A stretch of DNA of 64,000 bases, taken from NCBI GenBank assembly GCA_044229235.1, contig JBGATH010000025.1, positions 7,760-71,759 on the forward strand, in the 5' to 3' direction. A model generated the notes under the pieces. The model searched no databases and was not told the DNA's origin. It saw nothing but the letters and a program-made list of their open reading frames with translations. The DNA comes from UKL13-2 sp044229235. GTDB lineage: Bacteria > Pseudomonadota > Gammaproteobacteria > Burkholderiales > Usitatibacteraceae. Below are positions 16,893 through 26,421 of this stretch, piece by piece. Position 1 is the stretch's first letter. Every line of letters begins with the position of its first letter. The position numbers and the translations under genes were made by a program.

Positions 16893-18112
16893 ATTTCATG
16901 CAGGTGATGGTTGAAGCATTTCGCGCCATGAGCATGAACCGGCTGCGCGCCGGACTGACCATGCTTGGCATCATCATCGGCGTCGGCGCGGTGGTGCTGA
17001 TGCTGGCAATCGGCGAATCGGTGCGCATGGACATCAACCAGCGCATTTCGGCGATGGGCTCAAATCTGTTCATCATTTTCCCCGGATCGCAGACTTCCAA
17101 TGGCGTTCGCGCCGGTCGCGGCGCGGCACAGACGCTGACACAGGCCGACGCGCAGGCGCTGGCGGGGGTCGACAATGTGCAATACAGCGCGCCGATCCTT
17201 TCACAGCCGTTCCAGCTGGCAGCGGGTAACAACAACTGGAACGCGATGATCTACGGCGTCACACCGGATTATTTCTCGATCAAGACCTGGGAGACCGATA
17301 GCGGCAGCCTGTTTGGCGATGTGGAGATGCGCTCGATCTCGCGCGTGGCCGTGCTGGGCCGCACCGTGGCGCAAAACCTGTACGGCGAAATGAACCCCAT
17401 CGGACAGACGGTACGCATTCGCAATAAACCTTTTGAAGTCATCGGCGTGCTGAGCGACAAAGGCAGCGACCTCGGCGGCGGCGACCAGGACGACGCCGTG
17501 TTCATCCCGCTGTCCACGGCGCGCCAGCAGTTGATCCGCACCTGGTTCCCCGGCAGCGTAAACCTCATCATGGTGCAGGCCGCAGCCGCCGACCGCATGA
17601 AGGATGTCGAATACGATCTGCGGCAAACCCTGCGCATCCGCCACCGCATCCGCGAGGACCAGGAGGACGATTTCACGGTGCGCGACCTGTCGGCCATCGC
17701 CGAAGCCGCGCAAGGCATCGCCACCATGCTCACACTGTTGTTGGGCGCGATCGGCTCCATCTCGCTCATTGTCGGCGGCATCGGCATCATGAACATCATG
17801 CTGGTATCGGTGACCGAGCGGACGCGTGAAATCGGCATTCGCATGGCACTGGGCGCCAAGCGCCGCGACGTGCTGCTGCAGTTCCTCACCGAGGCCATTG
17901 TCATCTGCGTGTGCGGTGGTGCCGCCGGCGTGGCGCTGGCGTATGGCGGCAGCGTGGCGGTCACCAAATTTTCGCCGCTGGCAGTGAGCATTTCTGCCAC
18001 CGGTATCGCCATCGCGTTCACATTCTCCGCGGTAATCGGCGTGTTCTTCGGGTTTTATCCCGCCAAGCGCGCTTCGGCGTTGAAGCCGGTGGAAGCGTTA
18101 CGCTACGAATGA
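16889..18112 (+). CDS. ABC transporter permease (MacB/FtsX type)
   Basis: Inner-membrane permease of 407 aa: first TM near residues 20-42, a large periplasmic MacB-PCD domain (about residues 45-250), then three TM segments of the FtsX domain (LLGAIGSISLIVGGIGIMNI, IVICVCGGAAGVALAYG, ATGIAIAFTFSAVIGVFFG). The motif VTERTREIGIRMALGAKRRD after TM2 is the family hallmark. It forms a mechanotransmission exporter with the adjacent ATPase and the adaptor. A GCAGGAGA ribosome site sits 5-12 nt before this ATG, which supports it over the duplicated upstream one. Confidence 0.92.
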   Translation: MNFMQVMVEAFRAMSMNRLRAGLTMLGIIIGVGAVVLMLAIGESVRMDINQRISAMGSNLFIIFPGSQTSNGVRAGRGAAQTLTQADAQALAGVDNVQYSAPILSQPFQLAAGNNNWNAMIYGVTPDYFSIKTWETDSGSLFGDVEMRSISRVAVLGRTVAQNLYGEMNPIGQTVRIRNKPFEVIGVLSDKGSDLGGGDQDDAVFIPLSTARQQLIRTWFPGSVNLIMVQAAAADRMKDVEYDLRQTLRIRHRIREDQEDDFTVRDLSAIAEAAQGIATMLTLLLGAIGSISLIVGGIGIMNIMLVSVTERTREIGIRMALGAKRRDVLLQFLTEAIVICVCGGAAGVALAYGGSVAVTKFSPLAVSISATGIAIAFTFSAVIGVFFGFYPAKRASALKPVEALRYE

Positions 18113-18125
18113 TGGGCAGAAAGTC

Positions 18126-18947
18126 ATGAGCTTTCCCGGCACGGAGTTTTATCACGACCGCAATCTAGGCTGGATTGCACGAGTCTATTGCCGGTTACTG
18201 GGAATACCGATCATCGGCCTGCGCATTCGCCTGCGCCGCCTGAAGCAACTCCTGCCGGCAAGCGCGACGACGATTCTCGATGCAGGCTGTGGCCGCGGCG
18301 TCATTTCGCGCACGCTCGCCAGGCATTACCCGTCAGCTTCCGTTGACGGCGTGGACCTGGACGAAAGTGCGCAGATAACCAACGCACAGCTCGCAGAAAA
18401 GATGGGGCTGCGCAACATTGCATTCAAAGTTGCGGACGTGACCACCTATGTGCAGGACGGCAAGTACGACCTGATTGTGTCGGTAGACAACCTGGAACAT
18501 GTGGAGAATGATCGGGCAGTGATCGCCGGTTTCCACCGTTCCATGAAGACCGATGGAACACTGGTGGTGCATGTGCCGCACTACTACCGGCGTTGGCCGG
18601 TATTCAAGTGGAGCAGGAATTTCGACGTTCCCGGGCACGTTCGGCCTGGCTACCACCTTCCGGAATTGATTGAGCGCGTACGCGGCGCCGGCTTCACCAT
18701 CGAACGCTTCGGCTTCAGCTACGGGATGCTGGAGAACCTGATCAACAATCTCTCCTATGCGATTACCGGGGCGCGCGAGCAACGCAAGGCGGTAATGGCT
18801 CTGCTGTTTCCGATACTCAATGTTCTGGCGTGGCTGGGCCAGTGGTCGAGGCCGGGAATGGGTGCGGGCGCATGGGTGATTGCGACCAAGCGGCAGGCTG
18901 CCGCGGCGGCCGAGCCGCCGGACGACGCCGGCGAGCCGCTGACTTGA
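18126..18947 (+). CDS. Class I SAM-dependent methyltransferase
   Basis: 273-aa Rossmann-fold methyltransferase. SAM motif I is LDAGCGRGVIS (about residue 48), the acidic post-I residue is in VDGVDLDE, and motif IV is LIVSVDNLEHV. The acceptor is unknown; the membrane-leaning N- and C-terminal parts recall methyltransferases of lipid or glycan clusters. It starts 13 bp after the exporter permease, so it may be transcribed with it. It opens a plus-strand run of four genes that meets the minus-strand glycan block at 21.49 kb. Confidence 0.85.
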   Translation: MSFPGTEFYHDRNLGWIARVYCRLLGIPIIGLRIRLRRLKQLLPASATTILDAGCGRGVISRTLARHYPSASVDGVDLDESAQITNAQLAEKMGLRNIAFKVADVTTYVQDGKYDLIVSVDNLEHVENDRAVIAGFHRSMKTDGTLVVHVPHYYRRWPVFKWSRNFDVPGHVRPGYHLPELIERVRGAGFTIERFGFSYGMLENLINNLSYAITGAREQRKAVMALLFPILNVLAWLGQWSRPGMGAGAWVIATKRQAAAAAEPPDDAGEPLT

Positions 18948-19035
18948 TTTCGGCAACCGTCCTGGCAATGCCTGTGGAACGCCGGCCGCTGCCGCGGCAT
19001 TTGCGCCACCCGCTCTGACCGGATTGCCTCGCCGC

Positions 19036-19992
19036 ATGCTCTCACGGGTAAGCATGTTTAGATTGCTGGCAGGCATTGTCCTGCTGGTGGTGCTGGTCGC
19101 GGTTTTTGGCTGGCGACCTATCGCTGAGAATATCGCCGGCATTCCGCTCTTGTGGTTGATCGGCGCTTTGGCGCTCATCGTCGCGGCGACCCTGGTCAGC
19201 GCCTGCAATCGGTTCTTGCTGATCAATATCGATCGGCAGGTCACGCTGCAACAGTTCCTTCCGGTTTACTGGGTGGCGTGGGCCACCGGGCTGCTCGTCC
19301 CGGGCCAGGTTGGAGATGTTGCAACACTGGCTGCGCTGATGCGGCGCCGGGGCATGCAAGTTCACCAGAGTCTGGGCCGGAGCCTGCTGGACAAGATGAT
19401 TTCGTTTTGCATTGTCGGTGCCTTCGGAAGCGCTGGAATTGCCATGCAACTGCAACAACTCGAGCTCGGTAAACGATCGCTCAACGGACCTTTGCTGGTA
19501 GCCGTGCTGGTGCTGGTTGCCACCCTGTTCGCGGCGTGGGCCCTCCCCCAGTCGCGCCAGCGGTTGACACACTTGATGGGCCGCCTGAAACAGCTGTTGA
19601 CCGAATCCCTGATCGAGTGCCGGCGCACGGCGACGGCGCATCCGGCACGCGTGACGGTGAACGTTTTGTTGAGCGTGTTGAGCTTCCTCATGCTCGGCGC
19701 ATCCTACTGGTGCATGTTTCGCGGCCTCGGCTACGACAGCATCAGCCTGGCAGCGACCGTGCCCGTCGTCGCCGCCTGTTCACTCATCGCCTATTTGCCC
19801 ATCAGTTTCAACGGTATCGGCACGGCGGAAGCGGGCGGAGTGCTGCTCTTCGGGCTGGCAGGCGTGGGTGCCGCAGCCGTCATTTCGGCCTTCATCTGCC
19901 TGCGCCTCCTCGTCTATGCAGTGGCATGGATACCCGCGGCAGCCATATTGCTGTCGTCGAGCGCCGTCGAACGATCCGAATCGGTAAAATAG
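19036..19992 (+). CDS. Flippase-like membrane protein (LPG synthase TM domain family)
   Basis: 318-aa integral membrane protein with about eight hydrophobic segments, including LLAGIVLLVVLVAVFGW at the N-terminus. The central segment WATGLLVPGQVGDVATLAAL and the late segment PISFNGIGTAEAGGVLLFGL match the lysylphosphatidylglycerol synthase TM/UPF0104 family, members of which act as lipid flippases or scramblases. The start is uncertain: ATG at 19036 is chosen, but 19051 or TTG at 19024 are possible. It lies between two methyltransferases, so a role in moving a lipid-linked intermediate is a reasonable inference. Confidence 0.8.
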   Translation: MLSRVSMFRLLAGIVLLVVLVAVFGWRPIAENIAGIPLLWLIGALALIVAATLVSACNRFLLINIDRQVTLQQFLPVYWVAWATGLLVPGQVGDVATLAALMRRRGMQVHQSLGRSLLDKMISFCIVGAFGSAGIAMQLQQLELGKRSLNGPLLVAVLVLVATLFAAWALPQSRQRLTHLMGRLKQLLTESLIECRRTATAHPARVTVNVLLSVLSFLMLGASYWCMFRGLGYDSISLAATVPVVAACSLIAYLPISFNGIGTAEAGGVLLFGLAGVGAAAVISAFICLRLLVYAVAWIPAAAILLSSSAVERSESVK

Positions 19993-20000
19993 TTGCTTCG

Positions 20001-20684
20001 ATGAACTCACCCGCACACTACAAGAGCGAGCAGGAATTCTGGGACCAAATGGGTCAGCAGGACTATTGCTCCCTGTCGATCGGCGATCAGCAACGCGTAT
20101 CTGGGTGGATTGGCTGGGGTGGCGGCGGGCGGGTGTTGGATATCGGTGGTGGCTCTGGAATGCTCAGCCGCATCCTGGTTCGGCAGCCGGACACCCATTG
20201 CGTATGCATGGATATTTCACATGCGATGTTGAGCCATTGCCCGGTGCCTGCGGTACAAGGCGATGCCCTGCGCCTGCCGTTCCGGGATGGATCATTCGAC
20301 CTGGTCATGGCGGCAGCATTTTTTCATCACTTGCCCGGGCTTGAAGGTGACTTGCTCGCCGAGTGCCATCGCGTACTGAAGCCTGGCGGCCGACTGATTG
20401 GCTATGATCCCAACGGTCGATGCCTGCAGAACCGGATCTTCATGTCTCAGAATGCGTTGCGCCTCAAGGTATTCAGCCCGGACGAAAAGCCGGTCATGCC
20501 CGATGTGCTTGCAGCGCAGACCGCAACAGCAGGCTTCGTCCGCTTCGATTTCTTCGAGTTTTCCTTCAGGAATCGAAAAATCACGTCCTTTGAAGCCGTT
20601 CAGCGTTACCTGCTGACCCCCTTGGCGATCGGTCCGCTCAGACCCTTGCTTGAACGGTGGATCTTTTGGCAAACATGGAAATAG
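20001..20684 (+). CDS. Class I SAM-dependent methyltransferase (Methyltransf_11 type)
   Basis: 227-aa methyltransferase with motif I VLDIGGGSGMLS, an acidic residue at the end of beta-2 in CMDISHAM, the loop GDALRLPFRDGSFDLV, and LKPGGRLIGYDPNG after it. The small-molecule or glycan acceptor is unknown. The ATG at 20001 is 8 nt after the flippase-like gene's stop, so they are co-transcribed; the open frame extends upstream but inside that gene. Confidence 0.87.
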   Translation: MNSPAHYKSEQEFWDQMGQQDYCSLSIGDQQRVSGWIGWGGGGRVLDIGGGSGMLSRILVRQPDTHCVCMDISHAMLSHCPVPAVQGDALRLPFRDGSFDLVMAAAFFHHLPGLEGDLLAECHRVLKPGGRLIGYDPNGRCLQNRIFMSQNALRLKVFSPDEKPVMPDVLAAQTATAGFVRFDFFEFSFRNRKITSFEAVQRYLLTPLAIGPLRPLLERWIFWQTWK

Positions 20685-20723
20685 ACCGCGTGTTCGTTCC
20701 GCTCCAACCGGCGAATCTGCACC

Positions 20724-21485
20724 ATGCTTGAATTCACCTGGCGGCAAAAACTGCGCATGCAGATTGCACGGATCCCGGGAATGCGTCGCCTGTACGACAT
20801 GTTGCGGCTGGTTTTCGCCCCGACCTTCCGGGAGGACGGCCTCGCCACGACCCACAATTGCGATTTCCTGCACCGACCCGACTTCCAGCGCGCCTATGCC
20901 GCCGCGCAGCGCCACGAAAGTGGTGTCAACATTCGCTGGCGCATGCATGTGACCCAATGGGCCGGCCACCACGCCATGCAAGTGGCAGGCGATTTTGTCG
21001 AATGCGGTGTCAATCGCGGCTTTTTGTCCGCATCGGTGATGGCTTACCTGAATTTCGCGGCGCATCCACAGCGCACATTTCACCTGATCGACACCTATTC
21101 GGGGCTGGTCGAGTCGTTGATCACCGAGGAAGACGTGGCAGCGCACCGGCACCCCTACCCAGACTGCTACGAGTTCGTGGTCAACGCCTTCAAGGACTAC
21201 CCCAATGCCAATGTTGTCAGGGGTGCGGTTCCGGAAATACTGCCTTCGGTCAACATCGGCAAGGTTGCATACCTGTCCATCGACATGAACTGCGTGCAAC
21301 CGGAAGTCGCTGCCCTGGAATACTTCTGGCCGAAGCTGTCGGCCGGCGGCGTAGTCATCCTCGACGATTACGGTTTTTCGGGCCACGAGGCACAGAAACG
21401 CGCGGCGGACAGATTTGCCGAATCAGTCGGCTGCCAGGTACTGACCCTGCCTACAGGCCAGGGACTCCTGTTCAAGCCCGCATAG
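20724..21485 (+). CDS. TylF/MycF-family O-methyltransferase
   Basis: 253-aa protein resembling the macrocin O-methyltransferase family, which methylates sugar hydroxyls in a metal-dependent way. Visible family features are GDFVECGVNRGFLSAS (SAM motif I), TFHLIDTYSG, and the metal-binding aspartates in YLSIDMNC and GGVVILDDYG. Family members occur in antibiotic and surface-glycan clusters. Here it follows two other methyltransferases, so sugar O-methylation of a glycan is the best guess. It converges on the radical SAM gene with 8 bp between stops. Confidence 0.82.
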   Translation: MLEFTWRQKLRMQIARIPGMRRLYDMLRLVFAPTFREDGLATTHNCDFLHRPDFQRAYAAAQRHESGVNIRWRMHVTQWAGHHAMQVAGDFVECGVNRGFLSASVMAYLNFAAHPQRTFHLIDTYSGLVESLITEEDVAAHRHPYPDCYEFVVNAFKDYPNANVVRGAVPEILPSVNIGKVAYLSIDMNCVQPEVAALEYFWPKLSAGGVVILDDYGFSGHEAQKRAADRFAESVGCQVLTLPTGQGLLFKPA

Positions 21486-21493
21486 GGCAAGCG

Positions 21494-22606
21494 TCAGGCT
21501 TGGCGGTCCTGCGGCCCCAGCAAGGTGATGCCGCGCTTCAGCGAATTGCCCAGCGTCGGCAGGAAACCTTCGGATGACAGCCGCAGGTTCTCCTCGCCAT
21601 AACATGACAGGAAACACTTGGGGCAGTTGCCCAGATAGGCATCGTCGCGGGCCTGCCGGTGCTTGTCCGAATTCCAGATCTCTTCCATGTCCTGCTGCAC
21701 CAGGTTGCCCAGTGGCTCTGTCACGAATGAGCACAGCGTGACATTGCCGTGGGCGTCGATTTCGATACGGTTGGAGCCCTGCAGGCACGGCACCGGAAAG
21801 TAGCTCTTCTGGTCCCGGTAGAAGGCAGTCACGCGGCGGAGATAGGCCTCGCTGTTCTTGACAATACCCGTCTTGCGCTTCAACTCGATCAACGTGTCTA
21901 TCTGGCGCTCCACCAGTGCATGATATGTCGGGTCCAGGTATTCGGAGCCGAGCGGGTCGGACTGCGGATTGAAATAGGCATCGTGATAGGCCGTGAAACG
22001 CACCCCGGACAATTTTTTCTCCAGCGCAAATTCTGCCAATGCCACCCAGTCGTAGACGTTCTCTTTCATGAGAACCGACCCAATGCCGATGTTGTGAATG
22101 CCTTCGCGCTGCAGGTTTTCGATGTGCCGCGTCACCTTGGTGAAGCCGTTCTTGAGCCCTCGCGTGACCATGTAGGAGGCGTCACCGACCCCATCCAGCC
22201 CGATGGTGACCGCGCGCGGGCCGAGCGCTGCAAGTTTTTTCGCTCGCGTGGGCGTGAACAGTGTCGCGTTGGAGTTGACCCCAAATCCCATCCCCAGGGC
22301 GCGGATGTGCCCGAGGAGATCAAACACATCGCGCCGGGTAAACATTTCGCCAGATGCGTTGACGCCGACAAAATCCACACCGAACGCCTTGAGACGCGAA
22401 AACACCACGCCCCATTGCTCACTGGTCAACTCGGAAGGATCGGCCTCATTCTTCCAGAAGTCGCACATATTGCAGCGCGAGTTGCAGAAGCGCGTGATGT
22501 AGATGGCGGCGATGGTCGGGCGAATATGCGCAGACGCCCGTCCGCCAGTCAGCGGCGACAGGACGGCGCGCATGGACTCATTTTTCAGCAGGTGCAGTGA
22601 AGCCAT
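21494..22606 (-). CDS. Radical SAM protein with SPASM-type C-terminus
   Basis: 370-aa iron-sulfur enzyme. The radical SAM cluster motif is CNSRCNMC (CxxxCxxC) near residue 43; the C-terminal region contains CSFVTEP and CPKCFLSC, cysteines arranged like a SPASM or twitch auxiliary cluster. Such enzymes modify peptides, sugars or alcohol groups. The ATG at 22606 has GAGGAA 5 nt upstream and is preferred to an ATG 30 nt earlier. It is the last gene of a minus-strand cluster of glycan-like genes. The substrate is unknown. Confidence 0.85.
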   Translation of the reverse strand: MASLHLLKNESMRAVLSPLTGGRASAHIRPTIAAIYITRFCNSRCNMCDFWKNEADPSELTSEQWGVVFSRLKAFGVDFVGVNASGEMFTRRDVFDLLGHIRALGMGFGVNSNATLFTPTRAKKLAALGPRAVTIGLDGVGDASYMVTRGLKNGFTKVTRHIENLQREGIHNIGIGSVLMKENVYDWVALAEFALEKKLSGVRFTAYHDAYFNPQSDPLGSEYLDPTYHALVERQIDTLIELKRKTGIVKNSEAYLRRVTAFYRDQKSYFPVPCLQGSNRIEIDAHGNVTLCSFVTEPLGNLVQQDMEEIWNSDKHRQARDDAYLGNCPKCFLSCYGEENLRLSSEGFLPTLGNSLKRGITLLGPQDRQA

Positions 22607-22619
22607 GGATTTCCTCGAT

Positions 22620-23402
22620 TTACTTTGTTGCCACAATCATGATGTGCCAGCCCCAGTACTTCGACAGCAGGCGATGCAGCCACACCGGCGTCAGTTTGAA
22701 CAGCGCTCCGTAGCCCTCGCCGAACACATATTCAAGCGACTGCTCTGTCTTCGCGAACTGATGGAACATCGCGGCAACTTCCGCTTCGGTAAAGCGGCGA
22801 ACGACCGGACACAGTTCGTCGCGCTCCTCGAATGGCACGCGCACCAGCCGGTGAACCAGCTCATTCAGGGAATGCCGGTTGTAGAGCATGATCCGTGCCT
22901 GGCCGCCCGGTTTCAGAACCCGAAATACCTCGCGAATGCTTTTTTCCGTATCAGCCGTGTGATGGAGCACGCCGAACGAGTAGACGTAGTCAAAGGTGGC
23001 ATCGCCGACGGGCAGGTTGCACGCGTCGCTGACTGCAAATCTGCCGGACAATCCGTGCCGCGCGAATCGCGCATGGGCGGTCGCCACGCCAACGTGCGTC
23101 AGGTCAAGGGCCGTAACCTCAAGCCCGTGCTTTGCCATGGTGAATGAATCCAGCCCGACGCCACTGCCTATCTCAAGCACGCTCTTTCCCGGCACCATCG
23201 AGGTGATCCAGGGGATAAGGTGCCGATGAGAGCGGTAACGCTGAACTTCCAGATCGGCGAAATACGCTTCCTCACCACGCGCATGCTCGGTAACGTCCTT
23301 GCCCATGATGCGCTCGGCGTTGACGCGGCGCGACCAGAAATCCTGGATTTCCTGGGTCAGTCCTTCATGGACGGCGGGGTTGGTTGATTCAATTTTTTTC
23401 AT
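22620..23402 (-). CDS. Class I SAM-dependent methyltransferase
   Basis: 260-aa methyltransferase. Motif I is VLEIGSGVGLDS, followed by VTALDLTHVG, and motif IV/post-IV is YVYSFGVLHHT with FRVLKPGGQARIM. The C-terminus (SLEYVFGEGYGALFKL, LHRLLSKYWGWHIMI) resembles methyltransferases found in exopolysaccharide and natural-product loci. The ATG at 23402 overlaps the upstream gene's TGA (ATGA), so translation is coupled. Acceptor unknown. Confidence 0.85.
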   Translation of the reverse strand: MKKIESTNPAVHEGLTQEIQDFWSRRVNAERIMGKDVTEHARGEEAYFADLEVQRYRSHRHLIPWITSMVPGKSVLEIGSGVGLDSFTMAKHGLEVTALDLTHVGVATAHARFARHGLSGRFAVSDACNLPVGDATFDYVYSFGVLHHTADTEKSIREVFRVLKPGGQARIMLYNRHSLNELVHRLVRVPFEERDELCPVVRRFTEAEVAAMFHQFAKTEQSLEYVFGEGYGALFKLTPVWLHRLLSKYWGWHIMIVATK

Positions 23403-24583
23403 AAGGAGTCGTGTTTCAGCTTGGCCGACAATGCGCGGCACATCCAGCCGTTGCACCAGCGCAAAAAGGTGGTCCGTTTGGTGTAGTACCTCGTCTGCTG
23501 GTAGTAGAAGCGGCCCTCTTCATGGTACATGTTGTCCAGCGTCCATGCTGCAATGCGATCGGACAACCCGGGAAAACGTTGCCGGTTGCCGGGATCGCTG
23601 AAGGTCAAAATGCCCTGGGCCGCACCATGGATGTCGTGCGGATAGTCCCGGTCGCTCATCCAGCGCGGCGATCCGTCAGCATTGAAGAGATGCCTGGCAT
23701 AGAAGTCAACGCCGCGATCGTAATTGTCGTCCCACTCGCTGCTGCCTAGGGCGGCGGCCGTGCGCTTGAGCGCATCCAGAATGAAGCCGGTATGGTAATT
23801 GTCGATCTTGACCGGCGAATCACCGGGCGGATCGGTGTAGTACCACGCACCCTCGCGCGTCTGGCAATTAACGACAAACTGGCACAGGCGACGCGCTTCC
23901 GCGCCGGCTGACGGACACGCGCCAAGCTGATGTAGGCGCGCCAGCACGGAGGCGATGAGAATGCTCACGTCCATGACCCGCATGGTCATCGGCAGCGGCA
24001 TGTAGGCGACGCACTTTTCCGTATCCGTCGACTTCAGGACCACCAGATCCTCCAGGAAAAACCGTCGCGCCGAGACGACCGGCTCCAAATACGCCGCGTT
24101 GCCGGTCAGCGCGTGCGCCTTGAGAAAGGCTTCGCAGACAAAGGCCGTGACCACGGCATTCGGCGTGCCCTTCGGGGCGAAGAACCCGAGGTCCTGCCAG
24201 GGATACTGGTACCCCCAACAGTCGCCATGCCAGCTACCTGGCGAGCGCAACTCCAGCAGGCGGCCCAGAATCCGTTCTGCTTCGCGCAATGCATCCAAGT
24301 CCCTCGTGCGCTCATGCAGGTCCAGCAAAGCCAACACAAACAACGCCAATCCCTTGGGGTTGGCACTCTTTGGCACCCCCAGGATCGGTCGCAGATTGAT
24401 GGGGAACCGCATGACAGCCTGCGTGGCGAAAATCCGCGACAAGCGGCTGAAGCCGAAGATGCCATACAACAGCGGACTGTTGAGGGCGTCGTGTTTGGTG
24501 TGCTCCAGATAGTCCTGCGCCTTGCTCCAGGCCAGGGTTGCGGAAAGCACAGCTTGCAGCCTGGACGGGTCAGGAGAGTTCAT
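23399..24583 (-). CDS. Predicted (alpha/alpha)6-barrel protein of a glycan cluster
   Basis: 394 aa, no signal peptide. Repeated helical segments with conserved aromatics (GSWHGDCWGYQYPWQDLGFF, EGAWYYTDPPGD, IDNYHTGFILDAL) suggest a six-hairpin barrel like those of glycuronyl epimerases, lyases or terpene-cyclase-like proteins. An enzymatic role on a polysaccharide is possible, but no catalytic residue is identified. The start is either ATG 24583 or 24589; both lie inside the 3' end of the asnB-like gene (14-20 bp overlap). It is translationally coupled to the methyltransferase that follows. Confidence 0.7.
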   Translation of the reverse strand: MNSPDPSRLQAVLSATLAWSKAQDYLEHTKHDALNSPLLYGIFGFSRLSRIFATQAVMRFPINLRPILGVPKSANPKGLALFVLALLDLHERTRDLDALREAERILGRLLELRSPGSWHGDCWGYQYPWQDLGFFAPKGTPNAVVTAFVCEAFLKAHALTGNAAYLEPVVSARRFFLEDLVVLKSTDTEKCVAYMPLPMTMRVMDVSILIASVLARLHQLGACPSAGAEARRLCQFVVNCQTREGAWYYTDPPGDSPVKIDNYHTGFILDALKRTAAALGSSEWDDNYDRGVDFYARHLFNADGSPRWMSDRDYPHDIHGAAQGILTFSDPGNRQRFPGLSDRIAAWTLDNMYHEEGRFYYQQTRYYTKRTTFLRWCNGWMCRALSAKLKHDSL

Positions 24584-26408
24584 ATGCATCCATGAAGATG
24601 TGCGTCTGCGCCATCAGGTAAAGGAGAAAAAAGTGCCAGCGCCATCTGCGATCGCCGCGGTGCTTCATGACTTCCTGCACGAACGACATGCTGAACAGTC
24701 CGTGACGGCGAACGGTTGCATCGGACAGATAGGCATCAAACAGTGGCGCAAGCGTTGAACCGGAGGCATCAACCACGTCGAGTTGGAAACCACTCTTTCG
24801 GCGGTGCAGGACCGGCTCGGGCACGACACCGCGCGCCAAACGCTTCAATGCGTGCTTGGCACGGCCCATTGGCATCAGTTCACGCACCGATTTGCGATTG
24901 CAGGCCGCAGCCAAGTCCCAGTCAAGAAAAGGCACGCGGACTTCCAGGCCGACCCGCATGCTGACACGGTCTTCGTTCCAGAGCAGGTCATTGACCATCT
25001 TGTTCCGGAACTCGAACTCGCGCGCCGCCTGAACGCCCCCCACGCCCGCTGGAAAATGTTCTGAAAGCCATTCGAAACTTGCGGGAGGATTGGCGTCCAG
25101 CATGCGCGGCCCATATACCGCCCGACGCATGGCCGGCGAATCCCATACGTTGCGCAAAATCCCGTAGACTGCCCCCCAATCCGGCATCGCGCGCAGCATC
25201 TCGACAGCGCGCGTTCGCTCACCCCATGGAGTGCCGTCGTCCACCAGCCCGCCAAACGTGCCGGCCAACCACCGATTCATGCCGAACGGCATCACGCGAT
25301 GCGCGCTCTGCGCCGCCCAAAGTATGCGGTGGGCGTTGTACCCGAGGAACAGTTCGTCCCCGCCCAGCCCCGAGAGCGCCACCTTGGTATGCCGGACAGC
25401 GTGCTCGGCAAGAATGGCGCTTTGCACGGCATTCACCTTTGGCGCCTCCAGGTGCTTCACCAGGCTTTGGTGGAATCCCACGACATCGTTCAGGGAAAAA
25501 TCGAAAGCGGTATTCGGCAACCCCAACAGCGCCGCTGTTTCAGCCGCGTTCTGTCTCTCGAGAGGATCATCACCGACGTCAAGGGTGAAGGTCTCAATTT
25601 TCTCCTGCCGGCAGGCGACCGCAGCAATCAGGGCGGAATCGATGCCGCCAGAAAGAAAACATCCGACTTTAACGTCGGCGACGAGGTGACGTGACACCGC
25701 TTGCGTGAATGCCTCGGTGGTACTGAGACCCGACTGCGAGTTCCAGGACGGTGTCCAGCGCCGCGTCTCGCTGCCGGGCTGCCATTCCAGAATTTGGCCT
25801 GGCGGAACCTGGCTAATTTGCGAAAACAGGCTGGCGTCGCCAGTGACGTAGCGGAAGTTCATCAGCTGGTGAAGAGAGCCGACGTCGAGGCTCGGCTTGA
25901 GCGCCCCGCCAGCCAACAGCGCCTTTGCTTCGGATCCGAAGTACAGGCGTTCATCAGCCATGCAGAAAAAGAGCGGCTTGATGCCGACCGGGTCGCGCAG
26001 CAGCCAGCCCTTTTTTGCGCGGGAATCCCACAGGGCAAGCGCGAACATGCCGCGCAACTGGGTTAACCCCTCAATACCCTCGTTCATGAACACCGAAACG
26101 ATTACTTCAGTGTCCGAGTTTGTACGGTAGGCGAAGTGTGGATACCTGGAACGCAGTTCGCGATAGTTGTAGATCTCGCCGTTGAAAACAATCGTCACGG
26201 CGCCGGACGCATCCGACAGGGGCTGCACGCCCGCGGTGGGATCGATGATCGCAAGACGGTTATGCGCAAATGCCGCGTGTTTGAAGAATGCGATGCCGCT
26301 CCCGTCCGGGCCGCGATGCCGCAGCGCCTCTTGCATTCGCAGAAGCACCGGCTCGTCCGCCTCCCTCACGACCGGCGCGTCCGAAAAGAACCCGCTGATG
26401 CCGCACAT
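24570..26408 (-). CDS. asnB: Asparagine synthetase B-like glutamine amidotransferase
   Basis: 612-aa class II amidotransferase. Cys2 of MCGISGF is the N-terminal nucleophile that releases ammonia from glutamine; the synthetase half has the ATP-pyrophosphatase loop CFLSGGIDSALIAA near residue 245 and ALSGLGGDELFLGY. Enzymes of this shape in polysaccharide clusters usually amidate a sugar carboxylate or aminoacyl group rather than make free asparagine. The context (DUF354, GT2, methyltransferases) favours that role. The symbol refers to the family only. Confidence 0.88.
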   Translation of the reverse strand: MCGISGFFSDAPVVREADEPVLLRMQEALRHRGPDGSGIAFFKHAAFAHNRLAIIDPTAGVQPLSDASGAVTIVFNGEIYNYRELRSRYPHFAYRTNSDTEVIVSVFMNEGIEGLTQLRGMFALALWDSRAKKGWLLRDPVGIKPLFFCMADERLYFGSEAKALLAGGALKPSLDVGSLHQLMNFRYVTGDASLFSQISQVPPGQILEWQPGSETRRWTPSWNSQSGLSTTEAFTQAVSRHLVADVKVGCFLSGGIDSALIAAVACRQEKIETFTLDVGDDPLERQNAAETAALLGLPNTAFDFSLNDVVGFHQSLVKHLEAPKVNAVQSAILAEHAVRHTKVALSGLGGDELFLGYNAHRILWAAQSAHRVMPFGMNRWLAGTFGGLVDDGTPWGERTRAVEMLRAMPDWGAVYGILRNVWDSPAMRRAVYGPRMLDANPPASFEWLSEHFPAGVGGVQAAREFEFRNKMVNDLLWNEDRVSMRVGLEVRVPFLDWDLAAACNRKSVRELMPMGRAKHALKRLARGVVPEPVLHRRKSGFQLDVVDASGSTLAPLFDAYLSDATVRRHGLFSMSFVQEVMKHRGDRRWRWHFFLLYLMAQTHIFMDAYELS

Positions 26409-26421
26409 CGACCGGTCCGCC

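Noticed and set aside
16889..18112. Fusion of ATPase and permease as in E. coli MacB
   Set aside because: The ATPase ends with a stop at 16719-16721 and the permease has its own ribosome site; they are separate genes.
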